In this document: in pieces, positions 34,300-42,291 of the stretch
How positions within the stretch are numbered: the stretch's first letter is position 1
Layout: each line of letters starts with the position of its first letter
NCBI RefSeq assembly: GCF_024498175.1
Contig: NZ_CP101823.1
Location: forward strand, 3,292,987-3,356,986
Direction of reading: 5' to 3'
Source of the DNA: Haloplanus salinarum
GTDB taxonomy: Archaea > Halobacteriota > Halobacteria > Halobacteriales > Haloferacaceae
Length of the DNA stretch: 64,000 bases
Program-made: the position numbers and the translations under genes
Notes under the pieces: model-generated
Seen by the model: the letters and a program-made list of their open reading frames with translations, nothing else
Database searches by the model: none
Told to the model about the DNA's origin: nothing

Positions 34300-35258
34300 T
34301 CGACCGGCCGATGTCGCTCCGACGGTACGTCGTTCGGCGGGCACTGCTCACGCTCCCCGTGCTCTTCGGCGTCTCCGTGCTCACCTTCGCCCTCGTGAAG
34401 CTCCTGCCCGGCACGCCCGTCGACTACGTCCTCCAGTTTCAGGAGGCGACGCCCGAACTCCGGGCGTCGCTTCGCGCCCAGTATCACCTCGACGAGCCCC
34501 TCCACCGGCAGTACGCACTTTGGCTGTGGGACGTCCTCCACCTCGATTTCGGCGAGCGGGTCGTCTCCGACCGGAGCGTCCGCGCCGCCATCGCGGCCCG
34601 CCTGCCCGAGACGCTCGCCCTCGGCGTCGCCGCCCTCCTCGTTGCCCTCCTCGTCGGCGTGCCGACCGGCGTCCTCGCCGCGGTGAACCGGGGCGGACCG
34701 ATCGACGAGGGCAGTCGGGTCGTCGCGCTCGCCGGCATCGCCACCCCGAACTTCTGGCTCGGCCTCCTCCTGATCCTCCTGTTCGGCGTCCACCTGAACC
34801 TCGTGCCCGTGATCCCCCCCGTCGCGCCGCTTCTCGCCCCCGAATCGCTCGCCTTCCTCGCCCTGCCGGCGATCACCCTGGGCACCGCCTCCGCCGCCCT
34901 GTTCACCCGCCTCACCCGCTCGGCCGTCGGCGAAGAACTCCGGAAGGAGTACGTCCGCACCGCCCGCGCGAAGGGACTCGACGAGCGGACCGTCATCGTC
35001 AAACACGTCCTGCGCAACTCCCTGATATCGGTCGTCACCGTCGCCGCCGTCCAGGTTGCCGTCCTCCTCGACGGCGCCGTCGTCATCGAGCGGGTGTTCT
35101 CCTGGCCCGGCCTCGGTCGCCTGCTCGTCCGCGCCATCCTCCAGCGGGACTTCCCCGTCGTGCAGGCCGTCGTGTTGCTGGTCGCCGTCGCCGTCGTCCT
35201 CGCCAACCTGCTCGCGGACGTGGTGTACGCCTGGCTCGATCCGCGGATTCGCTACTGA
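34296..35258 (+). CDS. Peptide-type ABC importer, DppB-like permease
   Basis: 320 residues from GTG 34296, overlapping the binding-protein stop; ATG 34311 is an alternative. Family opening RYVVRRALLTLPVLFGVSVL, EAA loop EYVRTARAKGLDERTVIVKH and a conserved ending VFSWPGLGRLLVRAI. Six helices. A DppC-type permease follows after 70 nt, the largest gap in the operon. Confidence 0.95.
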   Translation: MIDRPMSLRRYVVRRALLTLPVLFGVSVLTFALVKLLPGTPVDYVLQFQEATPELRASLRAQYHLDEPLHRQYALWLWDVLHLDFGERVVSDRSVRAAIAARLPETLALGVAALLVALLVGVPTGVLAAVNRGGPIDEGSRVVALAGIATPNFWLGLLLILLFGVHLNLVPVIPPVAPLLAPESLAFLALPAITLGTASAALFTRLTRSAVGEELRKEYVRTARAKGLDERTVIVKHVLRNSLISVVTVAAVQVAVLLDGAVVIERVFSWPGLGRLLVRAILQRDFPVVQAVVLLVAVAVVLANLLADVVYAWLDPRIRY

Positions 35259-35328
35259 CTATGCCTGGACACACACCCCTCTCCGACCCGTCCACCCCGG
35301 ACACCCGACGTACGCGAGGTGTCCGCCC

Positions 35329-36381
35329 GTGAGCGGCCCGCTCGACGACCGCGGCCGACTGCGCGTTCGGGGCTTCGACCCGACGGACGCGGCCGCCGCC
35401 CGCGACACCGAGGGCGACGGCGACACCGAGACCACGCCCGCCACCTCGACCGACCGCTGGCGACGCGCCTGGGACCGGTTCCGCCGCGACCGGGTCGCCG
35501 TCGCCGGCCTCGCCGTCATCGGCGTCCTGGCGCTCCTGGCCGTCCTCGCTCGCCCAGTCGAGGTCGGCGGCGTCGTCGTCCAGCCCGTCGCGCTGGCGCC
35601 CTACGACCCCGCCGCGTCCGGGGTCGCCGAGTCCTACCTCCCGCCCTCCCCGACCCACCCCTTCGGTACCGACTGGGCCGGGCGCGACGTGTTCTCCCGC
35701 GTCCTCTACGGCGGCCGGTACAGCCTCTCCATCGGCGGCATCGCCGTCGCCCTCGCGCTCGCCGTCGGCGTGCCCCTCGGGGCGCTCGCCGGCTACGTCG
35801 GCGGCTGGGTCGACGAGGCGATCATGCGGCTGGTCGACGTGCTCTATGCCTTCCCCTTTCTCGTCCTCGCCATCGCCTTGGTCGCGACCTTCGGCCAAGG
35901 ATTCTGGAAGCTCGTCGGGGCGCTCGTCGCCGTCGGCTGGATCGGCTACGCCCGCCTGCTCCGGGGCGAGGTGCTGAGCGTCGTCGAACGCGAGTACGTC
36001 CTCGCGGCGCGGGCGCTCGGCGTCACCGACCGTCGGATCCTCGTCCGCCACGTCGTGCCCAACGCCGTCGCGCCGGTCGTCGTCCAGGCGACGCTCAACG
36101 TCGGGACCGTCGTCCTCTCGGCCGCGGCGCTCGGCTTCCTCGGTCTCGGCCTCCCGCCCGGCACCGCCGAGTGGGGGAGCATGCTCTCGGCCGGCCGCGA
36201 CACCCTCGTCGGCGGCGAGTGGTGGGTCACCGTCTTCCCCGGCCTCGCCATCTTCCTGTTCGTGCTCTCGATCAACCTCGTCGGCGACGGCGTCCGGCTG
36301 GCGCTCGATCCCGACGCCGGCGCCGACACCTACCGCGGGCGCGGCGGCGCCCGTCGCGACGACCGGGAGGCCGAACGCTGA
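35329..36381 (+). CDS. Peptide-type ABC importer, DppC-like permease
   Basis: 350 residues from GTG 35329. A long acidic N-terminus (~1-45) precedes TDRWRRAWDRFRRDRVAVAG and the first helix. HPFGTDWAGRDVFSRVLYGG and EYVLAARALGVTDRRILVRH (EAA loop) are diagnostic. The final TGATG overlaps the ATPase start by one base. Confidence 0.95.
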   Translation: MSGPLDDRGRLRVRGFDPTDAAAARDTEGDGDTETTPATSTDRWRRAWDRFRRDRVAVAGLAVIGVLALLAVLARPVEVGGVVVQPVALAPYDPAASGVAESYLPPSPTHPFGTDWAGRDVFSRVLYGGRYSLSIGGIAVALALAVGVPLGALAGYVGGWVDEAIMRLVDVLYAFPFLVLAIALVATFGQGFWKLVGALVAVGWIGYARLLRGEVLSVVEREYVLAARALGVTDRRILVRHVVPNAVAPVVVQATLNVGTVVLSAAALGFLGLGLPPGTAEWGSMLSAGRDTLVGGEWWVTVFPGLAIFLFVLSINLVGDGVRLALDPDAGADTYRGRGGARRDDREAER

Positions 36382-37418
36382 TGGCGCTGCTCGAAGTCGA
36401 GGATCTCGCCGTCCGCTTCTACACCGAGGCCGGCGTCGTCCGGGCCGTCGACGGCCTCTCGTACACCCTCGACCGCGGCGAGCGATTGGGCGTCGTCGGC
36501 GAGAGCGGCGCCGGCAAGACCGTCGCCGCACTCGCCGTCCTCGGCCTGCTCGACGACCCGGCGCGGGTCGAGGGCGACGTTCGGTTCGACGGCGAGTCGC
36601 TCCGGGCGGCCGACGACGACCGACTGCGGGCGATCCGGGGCGGTCGGATCGGCATGGTGTTCCAGGATCCCGAAGCGGCGCTCAACCCCGTCTACACCGT
36701 CGGCGAACAGGTTGCCGAGGCGGTGCGTGCCCACACCGACCGCGACGGCGCGGCCGCGCGCGACCGCGCCGTTGCCCTCCTCGATCGGGTCGGCATCCCC
36801 GATCCGGCGACGCGGGCCGACCAGTATCCCCACGAGTTCTCCGGCGGCATGGCCCAGCGCGCCCTCGTGGCGATGGCGCTCGCGGGCGAGCCCGACCTGC
36901 TGATCGCCGACGAGCCGACGACGGGCCTCGACGTGACCGTCCAGGCCCAGCTGCTCGAACTGCTCGACGACCTCGCGACCGACGACCTCGCGGTCCAGCT
37001 CGTCTCCCACGACCTCGGCGTCGTCGCCGAGTTCTGTGACCGCGTGCTGGTGATGTACGCCGGCGAGGCCGTCGAACGCGCGACCGTGGACGACCTCTTC
37101 TACGAGCCGAAACACCCCTACACCGCGGGGCTGCTGTCCGCCGTCCCCCGGATCGGCGCCGACCGCGACCGCCTCTCGTCGCTGTCGGGGACGACGCCAG
37201 ACCTCTCCGCCCCGCCCCCGGGCTGTCGCTTCCACCCCCGCTGTCCCTACGCCGAGGACGTCTGCACGAAACGCGACCCGCCGCTCGTTTCGACCGACGA
37301 CGGCGACGGCGAGCCCCACCACGCCGCCTGCTTCGCCTACACCGGCGACCTGGACGGCGACCTGTCGTTCTCGGTCGACGTGGTGGACGACACGGACGAC
37401 GGAGGTGCCGACCGGTGA
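36381..37418 (+). CDS. Peptide-type ABC importer, DppD-like ATPase
   Basis: 345 residues. Walker A GESGAGKT (40-47), Q-loop VFQDPEAALNP, signature FSGGMAQR, Walker B LLIADEPTTGLD, and H-loop VSHDLGVVAEF. The C-terminal oligopeptide-family domain has three conserved cysteines in CRFHPRCPYAEDVC and a further AACFAY, likely an Fe-S or zinc site as in its relatives. Its stop overlaps the next GTG. Confidence 0.95.
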   Translation: MALLEVEDLAVRFYTEAGVVRAVDGLSYTLDRGERLGVVGESGAGKTVAALAVLGLLDDPARVEGDVRFDGESLRAADDDRLRAIRGGRIGMVFQDPEAALNPVYTVGEQVAEAVRAHTDRDGAAARDRAVALLDRVGIPDPATRADQYPHEFSGGMAQRALVAMALAGEPDLLIADEPTTGLDVTVQAQLLELLDDLATDDLAVQLVSHDLGVVAEFCDRVLVMYAGEAVERATVDDLFYEPKHPYTAGLLSAVPRIGADRDRLSSLSGTTPDLSAPPPGCRFHPRCPYAEDVCTKRDPPLVSTDDGDGEPHHAACFAYTGDLDGDLSFSVDVVDDTDDGGADR

Positions 37419-38425
37419 CCGACCCCCTGCTCCGCGCCGAGGGGCTCGTCAAGGAGTATCCCACCTCCGAGCGCTTCCTCGACCGCCTGCTCGGGAACCG
37501 TCGGTGGGTGCAGGCGCTCCAGGGCGTCGACCTGACCGTCCGCGCCGGCGAGACGCTGGCGCTCGTCGGCGAGTCCGGCTGTGGCAAGAGTACGCTCGGC
37601 CGCACCCTCGTCCACCTCGAGGAACCGACCGCCGGGACGGTCACCCACCGCGGCGACGACCTCGGATCCCTGTCGGCCTCGGCGCTCCGGGCGCGGCGCC
37701 GCGACCTCCAGTACGTCTTCCAGAACCCCACCGCCAGCCTCGATCCCCGCCTCACCGTCGGCGACGCGGTCGGGGAGGCGCTCGACGCCCACGACCTCGT
37801 TCCGGACGACCGCACTCGTGCCCGGCGGATCGCCGAACTGCTGGAGACGGTCGGCCTCCGCCCCGCGCACGCCACGCGCTACCCCCGGGAACTCTCCGGC
37901 GGCCAGCGCCAGCGGGTCGGCATCGCCCGCGCGCTCGCCGTCGACCCCGAGTTCGTCGTCTGCGACGAACCCGTCAGCGCCCTCGACGTCTCGGTGCAAG
38001 CCGGGATCCTCGACCTGCTCGCCGACTTACAGGCCGAACGTGACATCGCCTTCCTCCTCGTCGCCCACGACCTCTCGGTGGTCGAACACCTCGCCGACCG
38101 GGTGGCGGTGATGTACCTCGGCCACGTCGTCGAACGCGGCACCGTCGACGAGGTGTTCTCGCCGCCGTATCACCCCTACACCTACTCGCTCCTCTCTGCG
38201 ATCCCGGAACCCGATCCGCGGTGGGACGGCGACCGGGTCGTCCTCGACGGGACCGTCCCCTCCGCGACCGACCCACCGGACGGCTGTGCGTTCCACACCC
38301 GCTGTCCGATCGCACAGTCGGACTGCGGGGCGTGGGACGCCCACCCCGACCTCGAACCGGTCGACGGCGACGGCGGCCACGAGATCGCCTGCCCCTATCA
38401 CGACCTGCTGGAGGAATACGAATGA
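37415..38425 (+). CDS. Peptide-type ABC importer, DppF-like ATPase
   Basis: 336 residues from GTG 37415. Walker A GESGCGKS (52-59), VFQNPTASLDPRL, signature LSGGQRQR, Walker B CDEPVSALD and the tail CAFHTRCPIAQSDC/IACPYHD with the same cysteine set as its partner. Together the two ATPases drive the DppB/DppC channel. Stop overlaps the ATG of the BsuPI-like gene. Confidence 0.95.
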   Translation: MTDPLLRAEGLVKEYPTSERFLDRLLGNRRWVQALQGVDLTVRAGETLALVGESGCGKSTLGRTLVHLEEPTAGTVTHRGDDLGSLSASALRARRRDLQYVFQNPTASLDPRLTVGDAVGEALDAHDLVPDDRTRARRIAELLETVGLRPAHATRYPRELSGGQRQRVGIARALAVDPEFVVCDEPVSALDVSVQAGILDLLADLQAERDIAFLLVAHDLSVVEHLADRVAVMYLGHVVERGTVDEVFSPPYHPYTYSLLSAIPEPDPRWDGDRVVLDGTVPSATDPPDGCAFHTRCPIAQSDCGAWDAHPDLEPVDGDGGHEIACPYHDLLEEYE

Positions 38426-38937
38426 CCCGCCCGCCCCGTCGCGTCGAACGGACCGACGCGCTCCGGCGTGACGACGACCCCTCGTCGCCCGCTCCCGCCC
38501 CGAAGGCGACCCGCTCCATCGACGCCGCCAGCGCGAGTCACGCCCTCCTCCCGCGGGCGCTTCGCCGTCGCGCTCTCACCGTCGCGTGCGCGACCGACCG
38601 CGAGCGCTACGCCCCCGACGACCCCGTCGACCTCCGCGTCACCGTCCGCAACCGGTTGCCGATCCCCCTCAGACTGCGGACGACCGCGCCGACCCCGTGG
38701 ACCTGGGCCGTCGACGGCGTGGACCGCGCGTCGACCGCCGACGACCTGCCCCGGGAGACCGGCGCCGTCGCGTTCGCCGCTCGCGAGCGGAAGACGTTCC
38801 ACACGCGGTGGTACCAGCGGTTTCGCGTCGCCGACGACGAGTGGGTCGCCGCCGACCCCGGCGACCACACCCTGACCGCGCGCCTCCTCGTCGACGACCC
38901 CCGACTCGCCGCGTCGACGACCGTCCGGATCGAATGA
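38422..38937 (+). CDS. BsuPI-like β-sandwich protein in the importer operon
   Basis: 171 residues, ATG overlapping the DppF-like stop. The first ~55 residues are basic and disordered; the rest is an Ig-like β-sandwich: RYAPDDPVDLRVTVRNRLPI, TAPTPWTWAVDG, RKTFHTRWYQRFRVADDEWV and DHTLTARLLVDD. This is the arrangement of the intracellular proteinase inhibitor (BsuPI) family, although real inhibition is not established for archaeal members. It has no signal peptide. Its place at the end of a peptide-import operon is suggestive. Confidence 0.72.
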   Translation: MTRPPRRVERTDALRRDDDPSSPAPAPKATRSIDAASASHALLPRALRRRALTVACATDRERYAPDDPVDLRVTVRNRLPIPLRLRTTAPTPWTWAVDGVDRASTADDLPRETGAVAFAARERKTFHTRWYQRFRVADDEWVAADPGDHTLTARLLVDDPRLAASTTVRIE

Positions 38938-38971
38938 GTAGAGCCAAGACGGTCGGTCCCCCACGCCCGCC

Positions 38972-39583
38972 ATGCGCCAGTTCGTCGTCGTGGGACACGA
39001 CGCCCCCACGACCCCCGAGTTCGCACTCGACGACCTCGCCGGCGCGGCCGGTCGCCTCGACGTCCTCTGTCGGTGTGTCACGTCCGCCTTCTTCCTCTCG
39101 CATGCCATCCGCGAGGACGTCCGCGTCCACCTCGTCCTCGACGACACGTTCACCGTCACCTTCGAGGGGGACGACCTCCGCCGGCTCAACCCCGACGAGC
39201 GGAGCACGGCCGCGCTGATCCGGGGCGCCCTGGAGCGCCGCGAGGACGCCATCGGCCACCAGCCCGTCGAGTCGAGCCCCGGCGTCGCCATCCGCCGCCG
39301 CGGCTTCGCGGCGACCCTCGACGCCGCCGTCGACGAGCGCCGCGCCGGGGACGCCACGCTCGTCCAGCTCCACGAGGCCGGGACCCCCGTCGTCGACTAC
39401 GACCCGCCGGCAGACCCCGTGTTCGTCCTCTCCGACCACCACGATTTCACCGGTGCCGAGGCGGACCTGCTGGCCGAGCGCGCGGACGCCCGCGTCCGCC
39501 TCGGACCGCGAGCGCTCCACGCCGACCACGCCGTCACCGTCGCGCACAACTTCCTCGACACCGATGGCTTTCGATCGTACTGA
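38972..39583 (+). CDS. trmY: tRNA (pseudouridine(54)-N1)-methyltransferase
   Basis: 203 residues of the SPOUT/DUF358 family: [77 protein letters not shown] and [14 protein letters not shown]. TrmY methylates N1 of Ψ54 in the tRNA T-loop, so it joins the archaeosine enzymes as a tRNA modifier in this window. It starts 34 nt after the importer operon and ends 49 nt before the tRNA-Pro. Confidence 0.94.
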   Translation: MRQFVVVGHDAPTTPEFALDDLAGAAGRLDVLCRCVTSAFFLSHAIREDVRVHLVLDDTFTVTFEGDDLRRLNPDERSTAALIRGALERREDAIGHQPVESSPGVAIRRRGFAATLDAAVDERRAGDATLVQLHEAGTPVVDYDPPADPVFVLSDHHDFTGAEADLLAERADARVRLGPRALHADHAVTVAHNFLDTDGFRSY

Positions 39584-39632
39584 CGCCGGGAATCACAACT
39601 GTTAAACTCGCCGCCGGCGTTCGTCCGACCGC

Positions 39633-39705
39633 GGGCCGGTGGGGTAGCTTGGTATCCTTCGGCCTTCGGGTGGCCGTAACCGCGATTCGAATTCGCGCCG
39701 GCCCA
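39633..39705 (+). tRNA. tRNA-Pro (anticodon CGG)
   Basis: Acceptor GGGCCGG pairs with CCGGCCC (39698-39704), A discriminator at 39705. Anticodon stem CGGCC/GGCCG encloses TTCGGGT, so the anticodon is CGG and reads CCG. The T-arm is CGCGA-TTCGAAT-TCGCG. The sequence from the anticodon arm to beyond the 3' end is duplicated twice downstream. Confidence 0.95.
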
Positions 39706-39734
39706 CTTCTCCCGCGTTCTCACACACCTAGCAA

Positions 39735-39985
39735 CGGCCTTCGGGTGGCCGTAACCGCGTTCTCGTGAGCGAAGCGAACGAGAGCGAGCGAGACGAGCGG
39801 AGCGAGTCTCGCGTGATTCGAATTCGCGCCGGTCCACTTCTCCCGCGTTCTCACACACCTAGCAACGGCCTTCGGGTGGCCGTAACCGCGTTCTCGTGAG
39901 CGAAGCGAACGAGAGCGAGCGAGACGAGCGGAGCGAGTCTCGCGTGATTCGAATTCGCGCCGGCCCACTTCTCCCGCGTTCTCAC
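39735..39985 (+). repeat. Two tandem 131-bp units built from the 3' half of tRNA-Pro with a 56-bp insert
   Basis: Unit 1 is 39735-39865, unit 2 is 39866-39985 (truncated at the right). Each repeats the tRNA-Pro anticodon arm (CGGCCTTCGGGTGGCCGTAA), then a 56-bp GAGCGA-rich insert absent from the tRNA, then the T-arm and 3' acceptor ATTCGAATTCGCGCCGG(T/C)CCA and the downstream CTTCTCCCGCGTTCTCAC. The insert has inverted repeats (CTCGT/ACGAG and GCGAGAC/GTCTCGC). The units lack the D-arm and 5' acceptor, so they are tRNA-derived fragments, not tRNAs. Unit 1 has T for C in the acceptor strand. No integrase lies here. Confidence 0.92.
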
Positions 39986-40038
39986 GCTCGGAGCGACGGC
40001 CGTCGCGCGCCCACGACCGACGCCCGCGTTCCAAGGTG

Positions 40039-40046
40039 ATTTATCC
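40039..40046 (+). promoter_or_regulatory. TATA-like box of the J-domain ferredoxin gene
   Basis: ATTTATCC, 22-29 nt before GTG 40068, supports a leaderless message and the GTG start. Confidence 0.6.
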
Positions 40047-40067
40047 GTCCGTTCCCCTACCCCGAAC

Positions 40068-40712
40068 GTGGACGCTCCGTTCGAGGTTCTGGGGGTCGAT
40101 CCGGACGCCGACGAGTCGGAGATAGACCGCGCGTACCGCCGGCGCGTGATGGAGACGCATCCGGACCAGGGGGGCTCCGCCCGCGCGTTCCAACGCGTCA
40201 AGGCGGCCTACGAGGCGATCATGGAGGGCCGGCTCCACGACGGCGACGGCGACGGCGACGGCGACCGCCGCGAGCCGTCGCGACCGGAGGGCTCCCGGGT
40301 CGAGTATCTCAACTACGCGGTGATCGAGGACCACGGGTGGAGCCTCGACGACGACGACCTGTTCGAGAAGGCGGCCGCGGCCGACCTCGATCCGACGGAC
40401 TACGGCGAGTTCCTGGCCGAGCCGAGCGAGACGCTCCTGCAGGCCGCCGAGAACCGCGGGTTCGCGTGGCCCTACGCCTGCCGGGGCGGCGCGTGTGCGA
40501 ACTGCGCCGTCGCCGTCGTCGAGGGCGAGATGACGGTGCCCATCGATCACGTCCTCTCGACTGAGATGCTCGAACGCGGCATTCAGCTCTCCTGTATCGG
40601 CGCCCCGACGACGGCCGAGTTGAAGGTCGTCTACAACGTCAAGCAGATGCCCGACCTCGACGACCTCATCCTCCCGCCCTACCGGTTCGAGCGGACCCAG
40701 TCGGTCGACTGA
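40068..40712 (+). CDS. J-domain/plant-type [2Fe-2S] ferredoxin fusion
   Basis: 214 residues from GTG 40068. Residues ~1-52 are a DnaJ domain: FEVLGVDPDADESEIDRAYR, and the HPD at 31-33 that activates DnaK. A Gly/Asp linker follows, then a plant-type ferredoxin with C138, C143, C146 and C176 in YACRGGACANCAVAV and LSCIGAP. Haloarchaeal 2Fe-2S ferredoxins carry an N-terminal insertion, but a recognisable J-domain with intact HPD is less usual. It could deliver electrons and recruit Hsp70 for cluster assembly. A 2Fe-2S ferredoxin is the usual electron carrier for haloarchaeal pyruvate and 2-oxoacid oxidoreductases. Confidence 0.9.
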   Translation: MDAPFEVLGVDPDADESEIDRAYRRRVMETHPDQGGSARAFQRVKAAYEAIMEGRLHDGDGDGDGDRREPSRPEGSRVEYLNYAVIEDHGWSLDDDDLFEKAAAADLDPTDYGEFLAEPSETLLQAAENRGFAWPYACRGGACANCAVAVVEGEMTVPIDHVLSTEMLERGIQLSCIGAPTTAELKVVYNVKQMPDLDDLILPPYRFERTQSVD

Positions 40713-40727
40713 TCCCCGGACGGCCGG

Positions 40728-41621
40728 TCAGCGCCGAACGAGGCCGACGGCGAGCAGCGCGAGCAGGGCCGCGACCGGGCCGAACCCGTCGCCGGCGGCG
40801 GGCGTCGTGGGCGTGGCGGTGGGCGTGGCCGTCGGCGTGGCGGTGGGCGTGGCCGTCGGGGTCGGCGCCGCGGTGGGTGTCGGCGCCGCGGTGGGTGTCG
40901 GCGTCGCGGTGGGTGTCGGGGTCGACGTGGCGGTGGCGGTGGGCGTGGCCGTCGGCGTCGCGGTGGGCGTCGGCGTCGCGCCGGCGACCCGGATCGTCGC
41001 CGTCCGGTTGCCGTCCGTGAGTTCGCTGCCCGCGACGGTGACGGTGTATCTCCCCGGCGTGGGCTCCCCGAGTTCGACTGTCGTCCGCTCGCCGCTGGTC
41101 GCGATGGAGCCGTTCCCGACCTCGTTCCCGGCCGGTCCCACGACCGAGACGTCCAGTCGGTCGGCGTCGTCGAAGTTGAACCTCGCCCGGACGTACACCC
41201 GTCGGAGGTCCTCGGGGTCGACCGGGTCGTCGGTGACGGCCTGTTGATCCTCGCCGCGGAGTTCGAGCCGTTCGATCCGGGGCCGGACGACCTGTAGGTC
41301 GGCCCGAATATCGGTGTCGTTTCTGGCGTAGTAGGCGCCGACCGGGACCCCGGTGAAGTTCGCGTCCGTCGGATCGACGGTGAACGAGGGGCCGCCGCCG
41401 ACGGCGACGAAGGTCGTTTCGTTGGTGCCGACCGTTCCGTCGCCGGTGAGCCCCGCCGACGAGATGTCGAGCGTCTCGCCCGCGTACACCCGAACCGGCG
41501 GGCGCGTGTCCGCGGGTTCGTCCCGTGGCTCGCTCAGGGCGACGGCCGTTGGCGCCGTCGCGACGACGAGCACCGCGAGCGCGACAGCGACGGCCGTGAA
41601 CCGTCCGACGTCGCGGGTCAT
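40728..41621 (-). CDS. Secreted surface protein with a Thr-Pro stalk and PGF-CTERM-like anchor
   Basis: 297 residues from ATG 41621. Signal peptide FTAVAVALAVLVVATAPTAVALS, a β-rich domain (RVYAGETLDISSAGLTGDG, NETTFVAVGGGPSFTVDPTD) of the haloarchaeal surface type, then about 65 residues of TPTAT/TPTP repeats that should be glycosylated, and a C-terminal GDGFGPVAALLALLAVGLVRR-like end, read here as GFG, a hydrophobic helix and RR. This tripartite tail recalls substrates of archaeosortase A (PGF-CTERM). A canonical PGF would be P-G-F; here it is D-G-F. Cell-surface attachment after sorting is the expected fate. It is convergent with the ferredoxin gene. Confidence 0.85.
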   Translation of the reverse strand: MTRDVGRFTAVAVALAVLVVATAPTAVALSEPRDEPADTRPPVRVYAGETLDISSAGLTGDGTVGTNETTFVAVGGGPSFTVDPTDANFTGVPVGAYYARNDTDIRADLQVVRPRIERLELRGEDQQAVTDDPVDPEDLRRVYVRARFNFDDADRLDVSVVGPAGNEVGNGSIATSGERTTVELGEPTPGRYTVTVAGSELTDGNRTATIRVAGATPTPTATPTATPTATATSTPTPTATPTPTAAPTPTAAPTPTATPTATPTATPTATPTTPAAGDGFGPVAALLALLAVGLVRR

Positions 41622-41645
41622 CGTTCGGGTGTTGGGAAACCGAAC

Positions 41646-41654
41646 GGATAAACC
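41646..41654 (-). promoter_or_regulatory. TATA-like box of the surface protein gene
   Basis: GGTTTATCC on the reverse strand, 25-33 nt before ATG 41621. Confidence 0.6.
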
Positions 41655-41712
41655 TATACCCGGGTGACCGCCCCTCAGCGACCCTGGACACCGGGGGGGA
41701 GGCTGGGGGAAG

Positions 41713-41720
41713 GCTAAATA
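41713..41720 (+). promoter_or_regulatory. TATA-like box of the zinc-ribbon repeat protein gene
   Basis: GCTAAATA, 23-30 nt before ATG 41743, favours that ATG over an upstream in-frame start. Confidence 0.6.
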
Positions 41721-41742
41721 CGTGGGGCGGAAACCCGATTGT

Positions 41743-42291
41743 ATGGACTGTCCGCAGTGTGACGGGACGCTCGCCACGTACGCCCTGGGCGGACAGGAGG
41801 CGTCCGTCTGCGAGGACTGCGGCTACGTCGGTATCCCCGCCGAACACCGTGGCGAACCCCGCCGGATCGAATCGTGGGACGACGCACTCCGCCGGTTCTA
41901 CCGTGCCCAGGGCGCCGACGCGGAACCCGGCGTCGAACTCCGACCGCCGCTCTCCCGTCCCTCCGAGGGGTCGAGCGACGAATCGTGGGACGACGCCCTC
42001 CGCCGGTTCCACGAGCGACGGACGAGCGACGACGAGAGCGACGCGACCGGTTCGGAGGAGGGAGTCGACGAAGGCGAGAGCGACGCGACCGGTTCGGAGG
42101 AGGGAGTCGACGAAGGCGAGAGCGACGCGACCGGTTCGGAGGAGGGAGTCGACGAAGGCGAGAGCGACGCGACCGGTTCGGACGATTCGGACCGCGCCGG
42201 CGACGCGTCGGCGGAGACGTCGGCTGCGGGGACCGACGGGGACGGCGACGGCGCGGCGACGCGGACTCAGTCCTCGGCGGGCGACTCCTGA
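41743..42291 (+). CDS. Zinc-ribbon protein with an acidic tandem-repeat tail
   Basis: 182 residues. The N-terminal ribbon [26 protein letters not shown] has C3/C6 and C24/C27. Then [10 protein letters not shown] and [10 protein letters not shown] form an internal duplication about 36 residues apart. The tail is a 14-residue repeat ([14 protein letters not shown]) present three times plus a partial copy, encoded by a 42-bp DNA repeat. Haloarchaeal proteins with a CxxC ribbon and a SWDDAL helix are known as conserved hypotheticals. The tail is disordered. The 3' end overlaps salactin by 25 nt. Confidence 0.82.
   Translation: MDCPQCDGTLATYALGGQEASVCEDCGYVGIPAEHRGEPRRIESWDDALRRFYRAQGADAEPGVELRPPLSRPSEGSSDESWDDALRRFHERRTSDDESDATGSEEGVDEGESDATGSEEGVDEGESDATGSEEGVDEGESDATGSDDSDRAGDASAETSAAGTDGDGDGAATRTQSSAGDS
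42034..42182 (+). repeat. 42-bp in-frame tandem repeat, about 3.5 copies
   Basis: Copies at 42034-42075, 42076-42117 and 42118-42159, then a partial to 42182, apparently identical at the DNA level. The length is a multiple of three, so copy number can change without frameshift. It encodes 14 residues per unit in the acidic tail of the zinc-ribbon protein. Confidence 0.93.

Noticed and set aside
39735-39985. The tRNA-Pro repeats as working tRNAs or an integrated element's att sites
   Set aside because: The units lack the D-arm and the 5' acceptor strand, and no integrase or foreign gene block lies between copies, so neither reading is supported.
39397-40034. Reverse open frames with SLRSRERGYGHPKA-type repeats
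   Set aside because: They are translations of the tRNA-derived repeats and their GAGCGA insert, not genes.
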